This document shows, piece after piece, positions 1 to 5,984 of a stretch of DNA of 14,933 bases. This stretch comes from an uncultured Eubacteriales bacterium (GTDB lineage: Bacteria; Bacillota; Clostridia; Oscillospirales; Oscillospiraceae): positions 1 to 14,933 of the forward strand of contig CAJKSU010000053.1 of the NCBI GenBank assembly GCA_905202605.1, read 5' to 3'. Both the position numbers and the translations under genes were made by a program. A model generated the notes under the pieces. That model made no database searches and was not told the DNA's origin. It saw nothing but the letters and a program-made list of their open reading frames with translations. How positions within the stretch are numbered: position 1 is the stretch's first letter; each line of letters starts with the position of its first letter.

Positions 1-60
1 TGTTTTATATCCCGTTTTATCATATTATATAAAGATCGTCAAGTATATGAGGTGTACGTC

Positions 61-1128
61 ATGATGAATTTATTGGTTCTGCTCGGCGGTGTTTCTACGG
101 AACATGAGGTATCTCTGCGTTCTGCGGAGTTTGTGTTGGGACATATTGACCGTTCAAAATATAACGTATATCCTGTAGGCATCACCAAGGAGGGGCAGTG
201 GAAATACTATCCTGCTCAGGACTATGCTGCTATCCGGGAAAATCACTGGAAGGAGGCAGAAGGCGTTTGCGATGCGGCGTTGTCTCCCTCACGTGGTCAG
301 GGACTGCTGCTCATGAAGCCCAGCGGGGTTGAAATCGTTCCCATTGGCTGCTGTTTCCCGGTGCTCCATGGGGAAAATGGCGAGGATGGCTCCATTCAGG
401 GCCTGATGCAGGTGGCGGGTATCCCATGTGTCGGCCCCGGCGTTTCTGCATCGGCCTCCTGCATGGATAAGACGATCACAAAGCTTATGGTGGCGGAGAC
501 CGGGGTGCGTCAGGCCAACTGGTATCTGGCACGCCGGCAGAGTATTCAGGGAGACTTGGGACGTTTAGTGCGGGACATCGAGTCCGGCGGCGAGTACCCG
601 TTGTTTGTAAAGCCTTCCGGTACCGGCTCCTCTGTGGGCGTTTCCAAGGTAAAGAATACCGAGGAGCTGAAGGCGGCGCTGAAAAAGGCCGCAGAGTATG
701 ACGATAAGGTGCTGGTGGAAGAATTTATTTCCGGACACGAGGTGGAGGTTGCCGTACTGGGCAATGAAAAGCCTGTTGCCTCTGTGGTAGGCGAGATCAT
801 TGCCGGTGCGGAGTTCTATGACTATGAGGCGAAGTACATTTCCACTGAGTCCCGGACGGAGATCCCTGCGGACATTGATGCGGATGCCGCGGAGCGGCTG
901 CGCAGTGCGGCGGTGACGGTCTATGAGGCGCTGGGCTGTAAGGGAATGAGCCGCGTGGACTTTTTCCTGACCTACGAGGGGAATGAAGTGGTGTTCAATG
1001 AGATCAATACCCTTCCGGGCTTCACCTCCATTTCCATGTATCCCAAGCTGTTTGAGGCTGCCGGGGTTCCCAATGATAAGCTGGTGGATGAGTTGATCTC
1101 TCTGGCATTGGAGGCGCACCATGGATAA
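61..1128 (+). CDS. ddl: D-alanine--D-alanine ligase
   Basis: Cytoplasmic ATP-grasp ligase that joins two D-alanines for peptidoglycan precursor synthesis. From ATG 61 it has 355 residues, normal for the family. Visible motifs are EHEVSLRSA near residue 14, HGENGEDGSIQG at 103-114, FVKPSGTGSSVGV at about 182-194 (ATP-grasp lid), and NEINTLPGFT at about 313-322 (metal and substrate end). The omega-loop segment FYDYEAKY at 252-259 keeps the tyrosine typical of D-Ala-D-Ala enzymes, so this does not look like a VanA-type D-Ala-D-Lac ligase. The start was chosen because GAGGTG at 49-54 sits 6 bases before ATG 61; a GTG at 52 lies inside that site, and ATG 64 is also possible. The stop overlaps murI by 8 bases, indicating translational coupling. 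The promoter probably lies beyond the left edge. Confidence 0.95.
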   Translation: MMNLLVLLGGVSTEHEVSLRSAEFVLGHIDRSKYNVYPVGITKEGQWKYYPAQDYAAIRENHWKEAEGVCDAALSPSRGQGLLLMKPSGVEIVPIGCCFPVLHGENGEDGSIQGLMQVAGIPCVGPGVSASASCMDKTITKLMVAETGVRQANWYLARRQSIQGDLGRLVRDIESGGEYPLFVKPSGTGSSVGVSKVKNTEELKAALKKAAEYDDKVLVEEFISGHEVEVAVLGNEKPVASVVGEIIAGAEFYDYEAKYISTESRTEIPADIDADAAERLRSAAVTVYEALGCKGMSRVDFFLTYEGNEVVFNEINTLPGFTSISMYPKLFEAAGVPNDKLVDELISLALEAHHG

Positions 1129-1936
1129 GCGTCCGATTGGCGTATTCGATTCCGGCCTGGGCGGCTTGACCGCAGTACGGCAGCTGATGGATCAACTTCC
1201 CGGAGAGGATATCATCTACTTTGGAGATACCAGCCGGGTACCCTATGGCGGACGTTCTCCGGAAACAGTGCTGAAATATACCCGGCAGGACATCAACTTC
1301 CTCTTACAGTTTGACATCAAGGCCATTGTGATTGCCTGCAATACTGCGGATACTGCGGCGGGCGCACAGGTGCAGCGCGAATATGACCTGCCCATCTGCG
1401 GCGCCATCCGTCCAACCGCAAAAAAGGCTGCAATGGTGACCCGAAACAACCGCATCGGTGTCATCGGTACCAATGCAACCATCCGGGGACGGGGGTATGA
1501 CGGCATTATTCGGGAGGAAAACCCCAGAGCACAGGTGCGGAGCATTGCATGCCCGCTGCTGGTGCCGCTGGTAGAGAATTTTCGCACAAAGCCCGGTGAT
1601 CTGGTGGTAGAGCAGGTGGTGGCGGAGTATTTGCAGCCGCTGAAGGACTGGGGCTGTGATACGCTGGTACTGGGCTGCACCCATTATCCGCTGTTGTGGG
1701 ATGTGATCTCGGCTTTTATGGGGGCGGAGGTCACCCTTATCAATTCCGGAAAGGAGGCAGCCTGCCAGTTGGCGGAGACGCTTAAACGGGCAGATATGCT
1801 CTCCGGGCGAACGGAACAGGGAACGTGCAAATACTATGTCAGCGATACCACTGAGGGGTTTTCCAAGATGGCTTCGGCCTTTTTGGAAAAGCCGGTGGAC
1901 GAGCTGGTTGGAAAAATTGACATTGAAAGGTACTAA
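1121..1936 (+). CDS. murI: Glutamate racemase
   Basis: Cofactor-independent racemase that makes D-glutamate for the peptidoglycan stem peptide. It has 271 residues, the usual length. The N-terminal FDSGLGGLT carries the family Asp10/Ser11. The two catalytic cysteines are visible: Cys73 in IACNTADTAA and Cys186 in LGCTHYPLL, the latter followed by His188. GGAGG at 1110-1114 is 6 bases before the ATG and lies inside the end of ddl, so the two genes overlap by 8 bases and are surely co-transcribed. Pairing murI with ddl puts supply of both D-amino acids of the wall under one promoter. The next gene starts 3 bases after its stop. Confidence 0.95.
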   Translation: MDKRPIGVFDSGLGGLTAVRQLMDQLPGEDIIYFGDTSRVPYGGRSPETVLKYTRQDINFLLQFDIKAIVIACNTADTAAGAQVQREYDLPICGAIRPTAKKAAMVTRNNRIGVIGTNATIRGRGYDGIIREENPRAQVRSIACPLLVPLVENFRTKPGDLVVEQVVAEYLQPLKDWGCDTLVLGCTHYPLLWDVISAFMGAEVTLINSGKEAACQLAETLKRADMLSGRTEQGTCKYYVSDTTEGFSKMASAFLEKPVDELVGKIDIERY

Positions 1937-1939
1937 GCT

Positions 1940-2380
1940 ATGATACAATCCGTTATCATCTCGGTGGAGGGAACTCAGAGGTTCATTGGGGAGGAATCCC
2001 AGACTGTTCAGGTGGTTACCGAGGGAACCATGAGAACAGAGGGGGACACCGTTTTCCTTAGCTATGAGGAGTCAGAGGTGACCGGCATGGAGGGAACTAC
2101 TACTACATTTGCCGTACAGGGCGAACGGGTGGAGTTGGTTCGTACCGGCGCGGTGGAGTCTAAAATGGTGTTTGAAAAGGGAATCAAGAACGTTTCCCTT
2201 TACAATGTCGGCTTTGGAGCGCTGACCATTGGAGTGAAAGCACGGCGGCTCAAAAATGAGCTTGGTCCCGAAGGCGGACATCTGGAAATCTCCTATGGCA
2301 TTGAAATTGAAGAGGACGTAAAAGGACTCAATTCCTTTATCATCGACGTTCGACAGCTGGAACAGACGCTGCCGCAGTAA
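1940..2380 (+). CDS. DUF1934 (YwiB-like) beta-barrel protein
   Basis: 146-residue protein with the pattern of the DUF1934/YwiB family: an N-terminal strand IISVEGTQ, acidic beta-rich segments, SYEESEVTGMEGTTTTF, then a long amphipathic barrel ending in DVRQL. The family has a calycin-like fold and no established enzymatic role. There is no signal peptide and no membrane segment, so it is probably cytoplasmic. A GAAAGG ribosome site at 1925-1930 lies within the last codons of murI, and the genes are 3 bases apart, making it the third gene of the ddl-murI operon. Proximity to wall precursor genes hints at an envelope-related role, but that is inference. An intrinsic terminator follows 20 bases after the stop. 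Confidence 0.85.
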   Translation: MIQSVIISVEGTQRFIGEESQTVQVVTEGTMRTEGDTVFLSYEESEVTGMEGTTTTFAVQGERVELVRTGAVESKMVFEKGIKNVSLYNVGFGALTIGVKARRLKNELGPEGGHLEISYGIEIEEDVKGLNSFIIDVRQLEQTLPQ

Positions 2381-2399
2381 TATCCTGTGGAACAAGGGG

Positions 2400-2430
2400 G
2401 CCTTGGCGGTGCGCCGGGGCTTCTTTTTCC
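2400..2430 (+). terminator. Intrinsic terminator of the ddl-murI-DUF1934 operon
   Basis: Bases 2400-2408 pair with 2412-2420 in a nine-pair stem (two G-U wobbles, loop GTG), followed by the T-rich tract TTCTTTTTCC at 2421-2430. The wobbles become mismatches on the minus strand, so the element works mainly on plus-strand transcripts. It separates this operon from the convergent spmAB genes and reaches almost to the spmB stop. Confidence 0.72.
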
Positions 2431-2432
2431 CC

Positions 2433-2954
2433 TCAGGGAAAAAAGAGCCGGGTGAACAGACCGGCACAGAGAAAGCCTGTGAGATCAGCAATCAGTGCGG
2501 CGGGAATGGCATAGCGGGTGCGCCGGAGCTTTGCAGCGCCGAAATAGACAGTGATGGTGTAAAAGGTGGTTTCTGTGGAGCCGAGCATCACTGCAGCGGT
2601 TCGCCCGATTCGGGAATCCACCCCGTAGCGCCCCATCAGTTCAGCGCCAATGGCAAGAGCCGCACTGCCGCTGAAAGGGCGTACAAGCGCCAAAGAGAGC
2701 GTTTCCGGCGGAAGTCCTATCCAACGGCAGAACGGAGTGAGAAGACTGGTGAGAAGCTCCAGCCCCCCACTGGCTTGGAGCATTTCAATGCCACTGAGAA
2801 GAATGATGAGAGACGGGACAATGGTGCGCAGCAGCGTAAGCCCGTGAGCGGCACCGTCGGTCAGGGCGGCATAGATGTTTTCTCCTTTCCGAAGTCCCGC
2901 ACAGGCGCACAGCACCAGAATGCAGGGAATCAGCAGATCACCCAGAACGGTCAT
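2433..2954 (-). CDS. spmB: Spore maturation protein B
   Basis: Integral membrane protein of the SpmB family (nucleoside-recognition/gate domain), which with SpmA supports dehydration of the spore core. Typical segments are TIVPSLIILLSGIEML, LVRPFSGSAALAIGAELM, and MLGSTETTFYTITVYFGA followed by IPAALIADLTGF. The start is taken at ATG 2954 (173 residues) rather than the in-frame ATG 2960: GGAG sits 8 bases before 2954 but only 2 before 2960, and 2954 gives an ATGA overlap with the spmA stop, the usual sign of translational coupling. Length is close to the Bacillus protein (about 178). Its stop lies in a small hairpin (2424-2444) next to the convergent operon's terminator. Confidence 0.92.
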   Translation of the reverse strand: MTVLGDLLIPCILVLCACAGLRKGENIYAALTDGAAHGLTLLRTIVPSLIILLSGIEMLQASGGLELLTSLLTPFCRWIGLPPETLSLALVRPFSGSAALAIGAELMGRYGVDSRIGRTAAVMLGSTETTFYTITVYFGAAKLRRTRYAIPAALIADLTGFLCAGLFTRLFFP

Positions 2955-3517
2955 AGCCATTTCTCCAGCAGAAGGCAGGAAATCAGCCCGGCGGCGACAG
3001 AACACAGCGAGGTCAGAAGAACAGCTGGAAGAATGTCCAGAGGTGTGGCGGCGCCCAGCCCCGCACGCACGGCGGCAACGGTGGTGGGCAGCAGCTGAAT
3101 GGAGGCGGTGTTCATGACGATCAGACGGCACTGCTCCTTTGTGGGGGTACTTGTTCCGTTCCCCATGGCGCGGCAGGCATCGATGCCCATAGGGGTGGCG
3201 GCGTTGCCCAGCCCGAGGAGATTCGCCGTAACGTTGGCACACAGCGCGGAAAAGCCCTGCTTGTCCTGCCGAAGCGACGGAAACAGCCGTCCAAGCAGCG
3301 GACGCAGCAATTGCCCCAGCAGATTACGAAGGCCGCTTCTATCCATCAGCTCGCCTACACCGCACCAGAGACACAGCGGGCCGGCAATGGTCAGTGCGGT
3401 CCTCACTGCGGTGGATGCACCGGCGGAGACTCCGGCGGAAACCGCATCAAGGCGGCCGGAAATGCCGCCACAGATGAGAGCGAATATAACCATGACAGCC
3501 CAGAGAACGGAGATCAT
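2951..3517 (-). CDS. spmA: Spore maturation protein A
   Basis: 188-residue membrane protein of the SpmA family, partner of SpmB in spore maturation. Hydrophobic segments begin at residue 1 (VLWAVMVIFALICGGISG), and the family signature NVTANLLGLGNAATPMGIDA lies near residues 95-114. An N-terminal extension to 3634 is open but unlikely. ATG 3517 has GGAGG 9 bases upstream, and the protein from there matches family length. It overlaps spmB by 4 bases (ATGA). Expression is expected in sporulation, as in Bacillus. I could not identify a convincing sigma-E, sigma-G or sigma-A promoter in the 187 bases shared with abrB. The dacB gene that accompanies spmAB in Bacillus is not in this window. Confidence 0.92.
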   Translation of the reverse strand: MISVLWAVMVIFALICGGISGRLDAVSAGVSAGASTAVRTALTIAGPLCLWCGVGELMDRSGLRNLLGQLLRPLLGRLFPSLRQDKQGFSALCANVTANLLGLGNAATPMGIDACRAMGNGTSTPTKEQCRLIVMNTASIQLLPTTVAAVRAGLGAATPLDILPAVLLTSLCSVAAGLISCLLLEKWL

Positions 3518-3596
3518 AATGTGCTTCCTCCATTTCACAGAAAATGAGATTTTGATGACAAATTCGGATATAACTGGGTGACCTTTTGATAAAAAA

Positions 3597-3617
3597 GCAA
3601 AAAAAGTGTGAATTTTT
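3597..3617 (+). repeat. AT-rich motif copy 1, upstream of the abrB promoter
   Basis: The segment GCAAAAAAAGTGTGAATTT (3597-3615) recurs with one change at 8419-8437, where the second T of GTGTG is C. Here it ends about 10 bases before the abrB -35 box, a good place for an UP element or regulator site. The seven-A run makes part of the similarity cheap; function is unknown. Confidence 0.35.
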
Positions 3618-3627
3618 GTAGAAAGTA

Positions 3628-3656
3628 TTGACAAAAAAACGGTTGATTCCTATAAT
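3628..3656 (+). promoter_or_regulatory. Sigma-A promoter of abrB
   Basis: Perfect consensus boxes: TTGACA at 3628-3633 and TATAAT at 3651-3656, with a 17-base spacer. Transcription should begin near 3663, giving a leader of about 40 bases before abrB. The A/T-rich run just upstream could act as an UP element. This is the strongest promoter in the window by consensus match. Confidence 0.9.
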
Positions 3657-3704
3657 ATCCCTAGAGCGATAGGCTCATGGTTATGGAAAAGGAGACATAT
3701 TATC

Positions 3705-3947
3705 ATGAAATCAACCGGTATTGTAAGAAAAGTAGATGAGCTGGGACGTATTGTTCTGCCCATCGAGCTTCGGCGCACTCTGGAGATTGCAGAACGGGAT
3801 TCTCTGGAAATTTATGTGGAAGGCTCCACGATTATTCTCAAGAAGTACGAGCCTGCCTGCATCTTCTGCGGCGATGCAAAGGACGTCATCAACTACAAGG
3901 GGCGCAATATTTGCAGAACCTGTTTGGATGAGATGAAGAAGATCTAA
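3705..3947 (+). CDS. abrB: AbrB-family transition-state regulator with Cys4 tail
   Basis: 80-residue DNA-binding protein. Residues 1-47 form the swapped-hairpin AbrB/SpoVT domain (STGIVRKVDELGRIVLPIEL). Residues 50-80 hold four cysteines, Cys52-x2-Cys55 and Cys70-x2-Cys73, in a small zinc-ribbon-like tail. This tail is common in clostridial AbrB proteins and differs from the single-cysteine C-terminal half of Bacillus AbrB. By family knowledge it is a dimeric or tetrameric repressor of post-exponential and sporulation genes; zinc binding is inference. AAGGAG at 3689-3694 is 10 bases before the ATG. It is a single-gene unit with its own promoter and terminator, convergent with rsmI. AbrB homologues often repress their own promoter. 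Confidence 0.93.
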   Translation: MKSTGIVRKVDELGRIVLPIELRRTLEIAERDSLEIYVEGSTIILKKYEPACIFCGDAKDVINYKGRNICRTCLDEMKKI

Positions 3948-3950
3948 AAG

Positions 3951-3986
3951 AAAATCCCCCTTGCCACACTGGCAAAGGGGGATTTT
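3951..3986. terminator. Bidirectional terminator between abrB and rsmI
   Basis: Long near-perfect inverted repeat: AAAATCCCCC at 3951-3960 pairs with GGGGGATTTT at 3977-3986, and inner GCCA (3963-3966) pairs with TGGC (3970-3973), with one unpaired A. On the plus strand the T run is in the closing stem. On the minus strand the stem is followed by TTTTCTTTT. It serves the two converging units, starting 3 bases after the abrB stop. Confidence 0.9.
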
Positions 3987-3999
3987 ACCGCCTATTCGA

Positions 4000-4842
4000 T
4001 TACTGGTTGTTTTGTGACTGCACAGCGGCGTCGTACAGGGTATTCCTGGGGACACCGCTTTTTTTGCTGACCTGCTTGACTGCGTCCTTGAGGGAAAGCC
4101 CGCTGCTGCGCAGAGCGGCGATTTCCTCCAGACAGACTTCCACAGAGGGGGCCTCCTGCACACGGGGCGCTGCACCCTGAAGGACCAGTACGTATTCCCC
4201 TCGGGGGCTGTTCTCCTGATAGTAGGAAAGCGCCTGTCCCAGTGTGGTGCGGATGGCCTCCTCATGGAGCTTGGTCAGCTCCCGGCAGAGGCAGATGGGG
4301 CGATCTGAGCCAAAGGCCTCTGCGAGATCCATCAGCGTGATGAGCAGTTTGTGTGGAGCTTCATAGAAGATCATCGTGCGCGTTTCCTCCAGAAGGGACT
4401 GGAGATGCTCCCGGCGGGAGCGCTTATTGACCGAGAGAAAGCCCTCAAAGGTAAAACGACCGGTGGGCAGCCCCGACATGGCCAGCGCGGTAATGGCGGC
4501 GCAGGGGCCGGGGATGGAACGAATGGTCACGCCATTATCATGGCACAGACGCACCAGATCCTCACCGGGATCGGAAATTGCCGGAGTTCCCGCATCGGTG
4601 ACCAGCGCACAGGTTTCCCCAGCCAAAAGCCGGGCGAGAATGTGCGGGCCGCTTTCCTGCTTATTATGCTCGTGGTAACTGACCAACTGCTTTTTCAGCC
4701 CCAGATGATTGAGCAGCTTAATAGAAACACGGGTGTCCTCGGCGGCAATGAAATCCGCTGTTTCCAGAGACTCGTGGATCCGGGGGGAGATATCTCCCAA
4801 ATTGCCGATGGGGGTGGGGACTAAAATGAGCGTACCAGACAT
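4000..4842 (-). CDS. rsmI: 16S rRNA (cytidine1402-2'-O)-methyltransferase
   Basis: SAM-dependent tetrapyrrole-methylase-fold enzyme that 2'-O-methylates C1402 in the ribosomal decoding centre. It has 280 residues, the usual size. Signatures are LVPTPIGNLGDISPR at about 7-21, AAEDTR at 33-38, TDAGTPAISDPGEDLV at 82-97, IPGPCAAITAL at 110-120 and FEGFLSVNKRSRREHL near 132-147; a short helical C-terminal domain follows. AAAGGAG lies 6 bases before the ATG. It follows trmN6 by 23 bases on the same strand, so the two RNA methyltransferase genes form an operon ending at the 3951-3986 terminator. This matches Bacillus yabB-yabC facing abrB (there also called yabC). Confidence 0.95.
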   Translation of the reverse strand: MSGTLILVPTPIGNLGDISPRIHESLETADFIAAEDTRVSIKLLNHLGLKKQLVSYHEHNKQESGPHILARLLAGETCALVTDAGTPAISDPGEDLVRLCHDNGVTIRSIPGPCAAITALAMSGLPTGRFTFEGFLSVNKRSRREHLQSLLEETRTMIFYEAPHKLLITLMDLAEAFGSDRPICLCRELTKLHEEAIRTTLGQALSYYQENSPRGEYVLVLQGAAPRVQEAPSVEVCLEEIAALRSSGLSLKDAVKQVSKKSGVPRNTLYDAAVQSQNNQ

Positions 4843-4865
4843 AGTTTTCTCCTTTTTGATTCAAA

Positions 4866-5576
4866 TCAGCTTCTGTGATAAATCTTGCGAAGTGTCGGGC
4901 TTTCCTGTCCGTCGGTGCGATAGAGATAGAGATCCTTTTCCCATGTAAGGCCGGGACTGCCGCCCCGGCGAGCCTCCACCAAAATCAAATTGACTGGGGC
5001 AGAAGTATCATGATGAGGTTGAGAAGGCCTCTGTACCCCAAATCCGGACTTCCGAAGACACCAGATCAGATCGCACAGACGTTCTGGACGGAACACCAGA
5101 CAGAACTGTCCACCCCATCGGGTGGCCCATGCGGCTGCGGCGCATAGCTCCTCCAGCGTACAGGTGCCGTCACCGCGGGCATTTTTTAGCCCGGCTGCGG
5201 CATCGTAGCCTGTTCCTGCGGGAAAATAGGGGGGATTGGACACAGTGAGATCAAAGCCTCCAGCGGGGAGCAGGGAGCGGAATTGCCGAAGATCGCCCTC
5301 CAGCACAGCGGAGCGTCCGTCCAGACCATTGCAGCGGAGATTCTTTTCCGCCAGTTGGCAGGCAACAGGGGAAAGCTCCACAGCGGTGGCCTGCGCTTCC
5401 GATTGGCGGCTCAGCAGCAGTACCGGAAGAATGCCGGAGCCGGTGCCAAGGTCGAGAATCTTGGCACGCCTGCCGGGGCGGGCAAAGCTGGCGAGCAAAA
5501 TGGAGTCGGTTCCCATGGGGAAAACTCCAGATGCTTGATGCAGCATAGGGCCGCCGTCCCACAGTGTTTCTGCCAT
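4866..5576 (-). CDS. trmN6: tRNA1(Val) (adenine37-N6)-methyltransferase family protein
   Basis: 236-residue class I SAM methyltransferase of the YfiC/YabB (TrmN6) group, expected to N6-methylate an adenine in a structured RNA such as A37 of tRNA-Val. DLGTGSG at residues 42-48 is the SAM-binding motif I, and SNPPYF near 113-118 is the catalytic (N/D)PPY loop of N6-adenine methyltransferases. The N-terminal YabB-like FPMGTDSILLASF is present at about 19-31. AAAGGAG is 6 bases before ATG 5576. It is the first gene of a two-gene operon with rsmI (23-base gap). I see no clear promoter; the short gap to the ferredoxin terminator leaves little room, so some read-through from the ferredoxin gene is possible. 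The exact target is inferred from family only. Confidence 0.87.
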   Translation of the reverse strand: MAETLWDGGPMLHQASGVFPMGTDSILLASFARPGRRAKILDLGTGSGILPVLLLSRQSEAQATAVELSPVACQLAEKNLRCNGLDGRSAVLEGDLRQFRSLLPAGGFDLTVSNPPYFPAGTGYDAAAGLKNARGDGTCTLEELCAAAAWATRWGGQFCLVFRPERLCDLIWCLRKSGFGVQRPSQPHHDTSAPVNLILVEARRGGSPGLTWEKDLYLYRTDGQESPTLRKIYHRS

Positions 5577-5606
5577 GTTGAGCTCCTTTCGAGGTGTATG
5601 GATAGG

Positions 5607-5639
5607 AAATGGGCGCCACCATGAAAGCGGCGCCCATTT
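5607..5639 (-). terminator. Hairpin terminator after the ferredoxin gene
   Basis: Perfect 11-base inverted repeat AAATGGGCGCC (5607-5617) and GGCGCCCATTT (5629-5639) with an 11-base loop. It lies 14 bases past the ferredoxin stop on the minus strand. Only a weak T tract follows (ATTTCC), so it may terminate partially and allow some read-through into trmN6-rsmI. Confidence 0.55.
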
Positions 5640-5652
5640 GTGGTTACGTACA

Positions 5653-5823
5653 TCAGGCCTGAGCGATTGCTTCTACAGGACAGTTGTCGGCGCAGGTGCC
5701 GCAGTCGATGCAGGCGTCGGCGTTGATTTCGTAATGCTCATCGCCGGCAGCAATTGCCTCAACAGGACAGTTGCTGGCGCAAAGACCGCAGGAAATGCAG
5801 TCACCATTGATCTGATATGCCAT
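5653..5823 (-). CDS. 2[4Fe-4S] ferredoxin, clostridial type
   Basis: 56-residue low-potential electron carrier. It has two perfect CxxCxxCxxxCP cluster motifs, with cysteines 9, 12, 15, 19 and 38, 41, 44, 48, arranged as an internal duplication (CISCGLCASNCPVEAI and CIDCGTCADNCPVEAI). It is rich in Asp/Glu with few basic residues, as in clostridial ferredoxins serving pyruvate:ferredoxin oxidoreductase and hydrogenases. The start is ATG 5823, with GGAGGTG 6 bases upstream; an upstream in-frame extension to 5865 covers the promoter and was rejected. It is monocistronic, with a candidate extended -10 promoter (5864-5891) and a hairpin after the stop. Neighbouring genes give no clue to its partner. 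Confidence 0.95.
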   Translation of the reverse strand: MAYQINGDCISCGLCASNCPVEAIAAGDEHYEINADACIDCGTCADNCPVEAIAQA

Positions 5824-5863
5824 CTGGTACACCTCCATTTTAGGACTTCGTCCGATTTTCTTC

Positions 5864-5891
5864 ATTGTAACACGGATTTCGGAAAAAGCAA
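5864..5891 (-). promoter_or_regulatory. Extended -10 promoter of the ferredoxin gene
   Basis: On the minus strand TGTTACAAT (5872 to 5864) is an extended -10 box with a TG dinucleotide. A weaker -35, TTGCTT (5891 to 5886), lies 16 bases upstream. The predicted start near 5857 leaves a leader of about 35 bases. Confidence 0.6.
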
Positions 5892-5984
5892 ATCTTTTCT
5901 CGTGTGATTTTTTGAAATGGGTGTGCCAAATGTTTGAAAGAAATGAAAAGTGGACAGGATGATGGGGCAGGGGAGGCGAAACGC

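Noticed and set aside
61..1128. Vancomycin-type D-Ala-D-Lac ligase
   Set aside because: The omega-loop keeps the FYDYEAKY tyrosine of D-Ala-D-Ala ligases, and the gene sits in a wall-precursor operon without vanH or vanX.
2424..2444. Hairpin TTTTTCCC/GGGAAAAA overlapping the spmB stop, as a minus-strand terminator
   Set aside because: A/T-rich stem with no following T tract on the minus strand and overlapping the last codons. Too weak to call, although it may assist the nearby operon terminator.
3518..3634. N-terminal extension of spmA
   Set aside because: The extra residues are not SpmA-like; ATG 3517 has a strong ribosome site and gives the normal family length.
5934..5984. Upstream TTG 5934 or ATG 5943 as the clpC start
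   Set aside because: Neither has a convincing ribosome site; ATG 5985 has GGAGG at 8 bases, and the Clp-N domain begins right after it.
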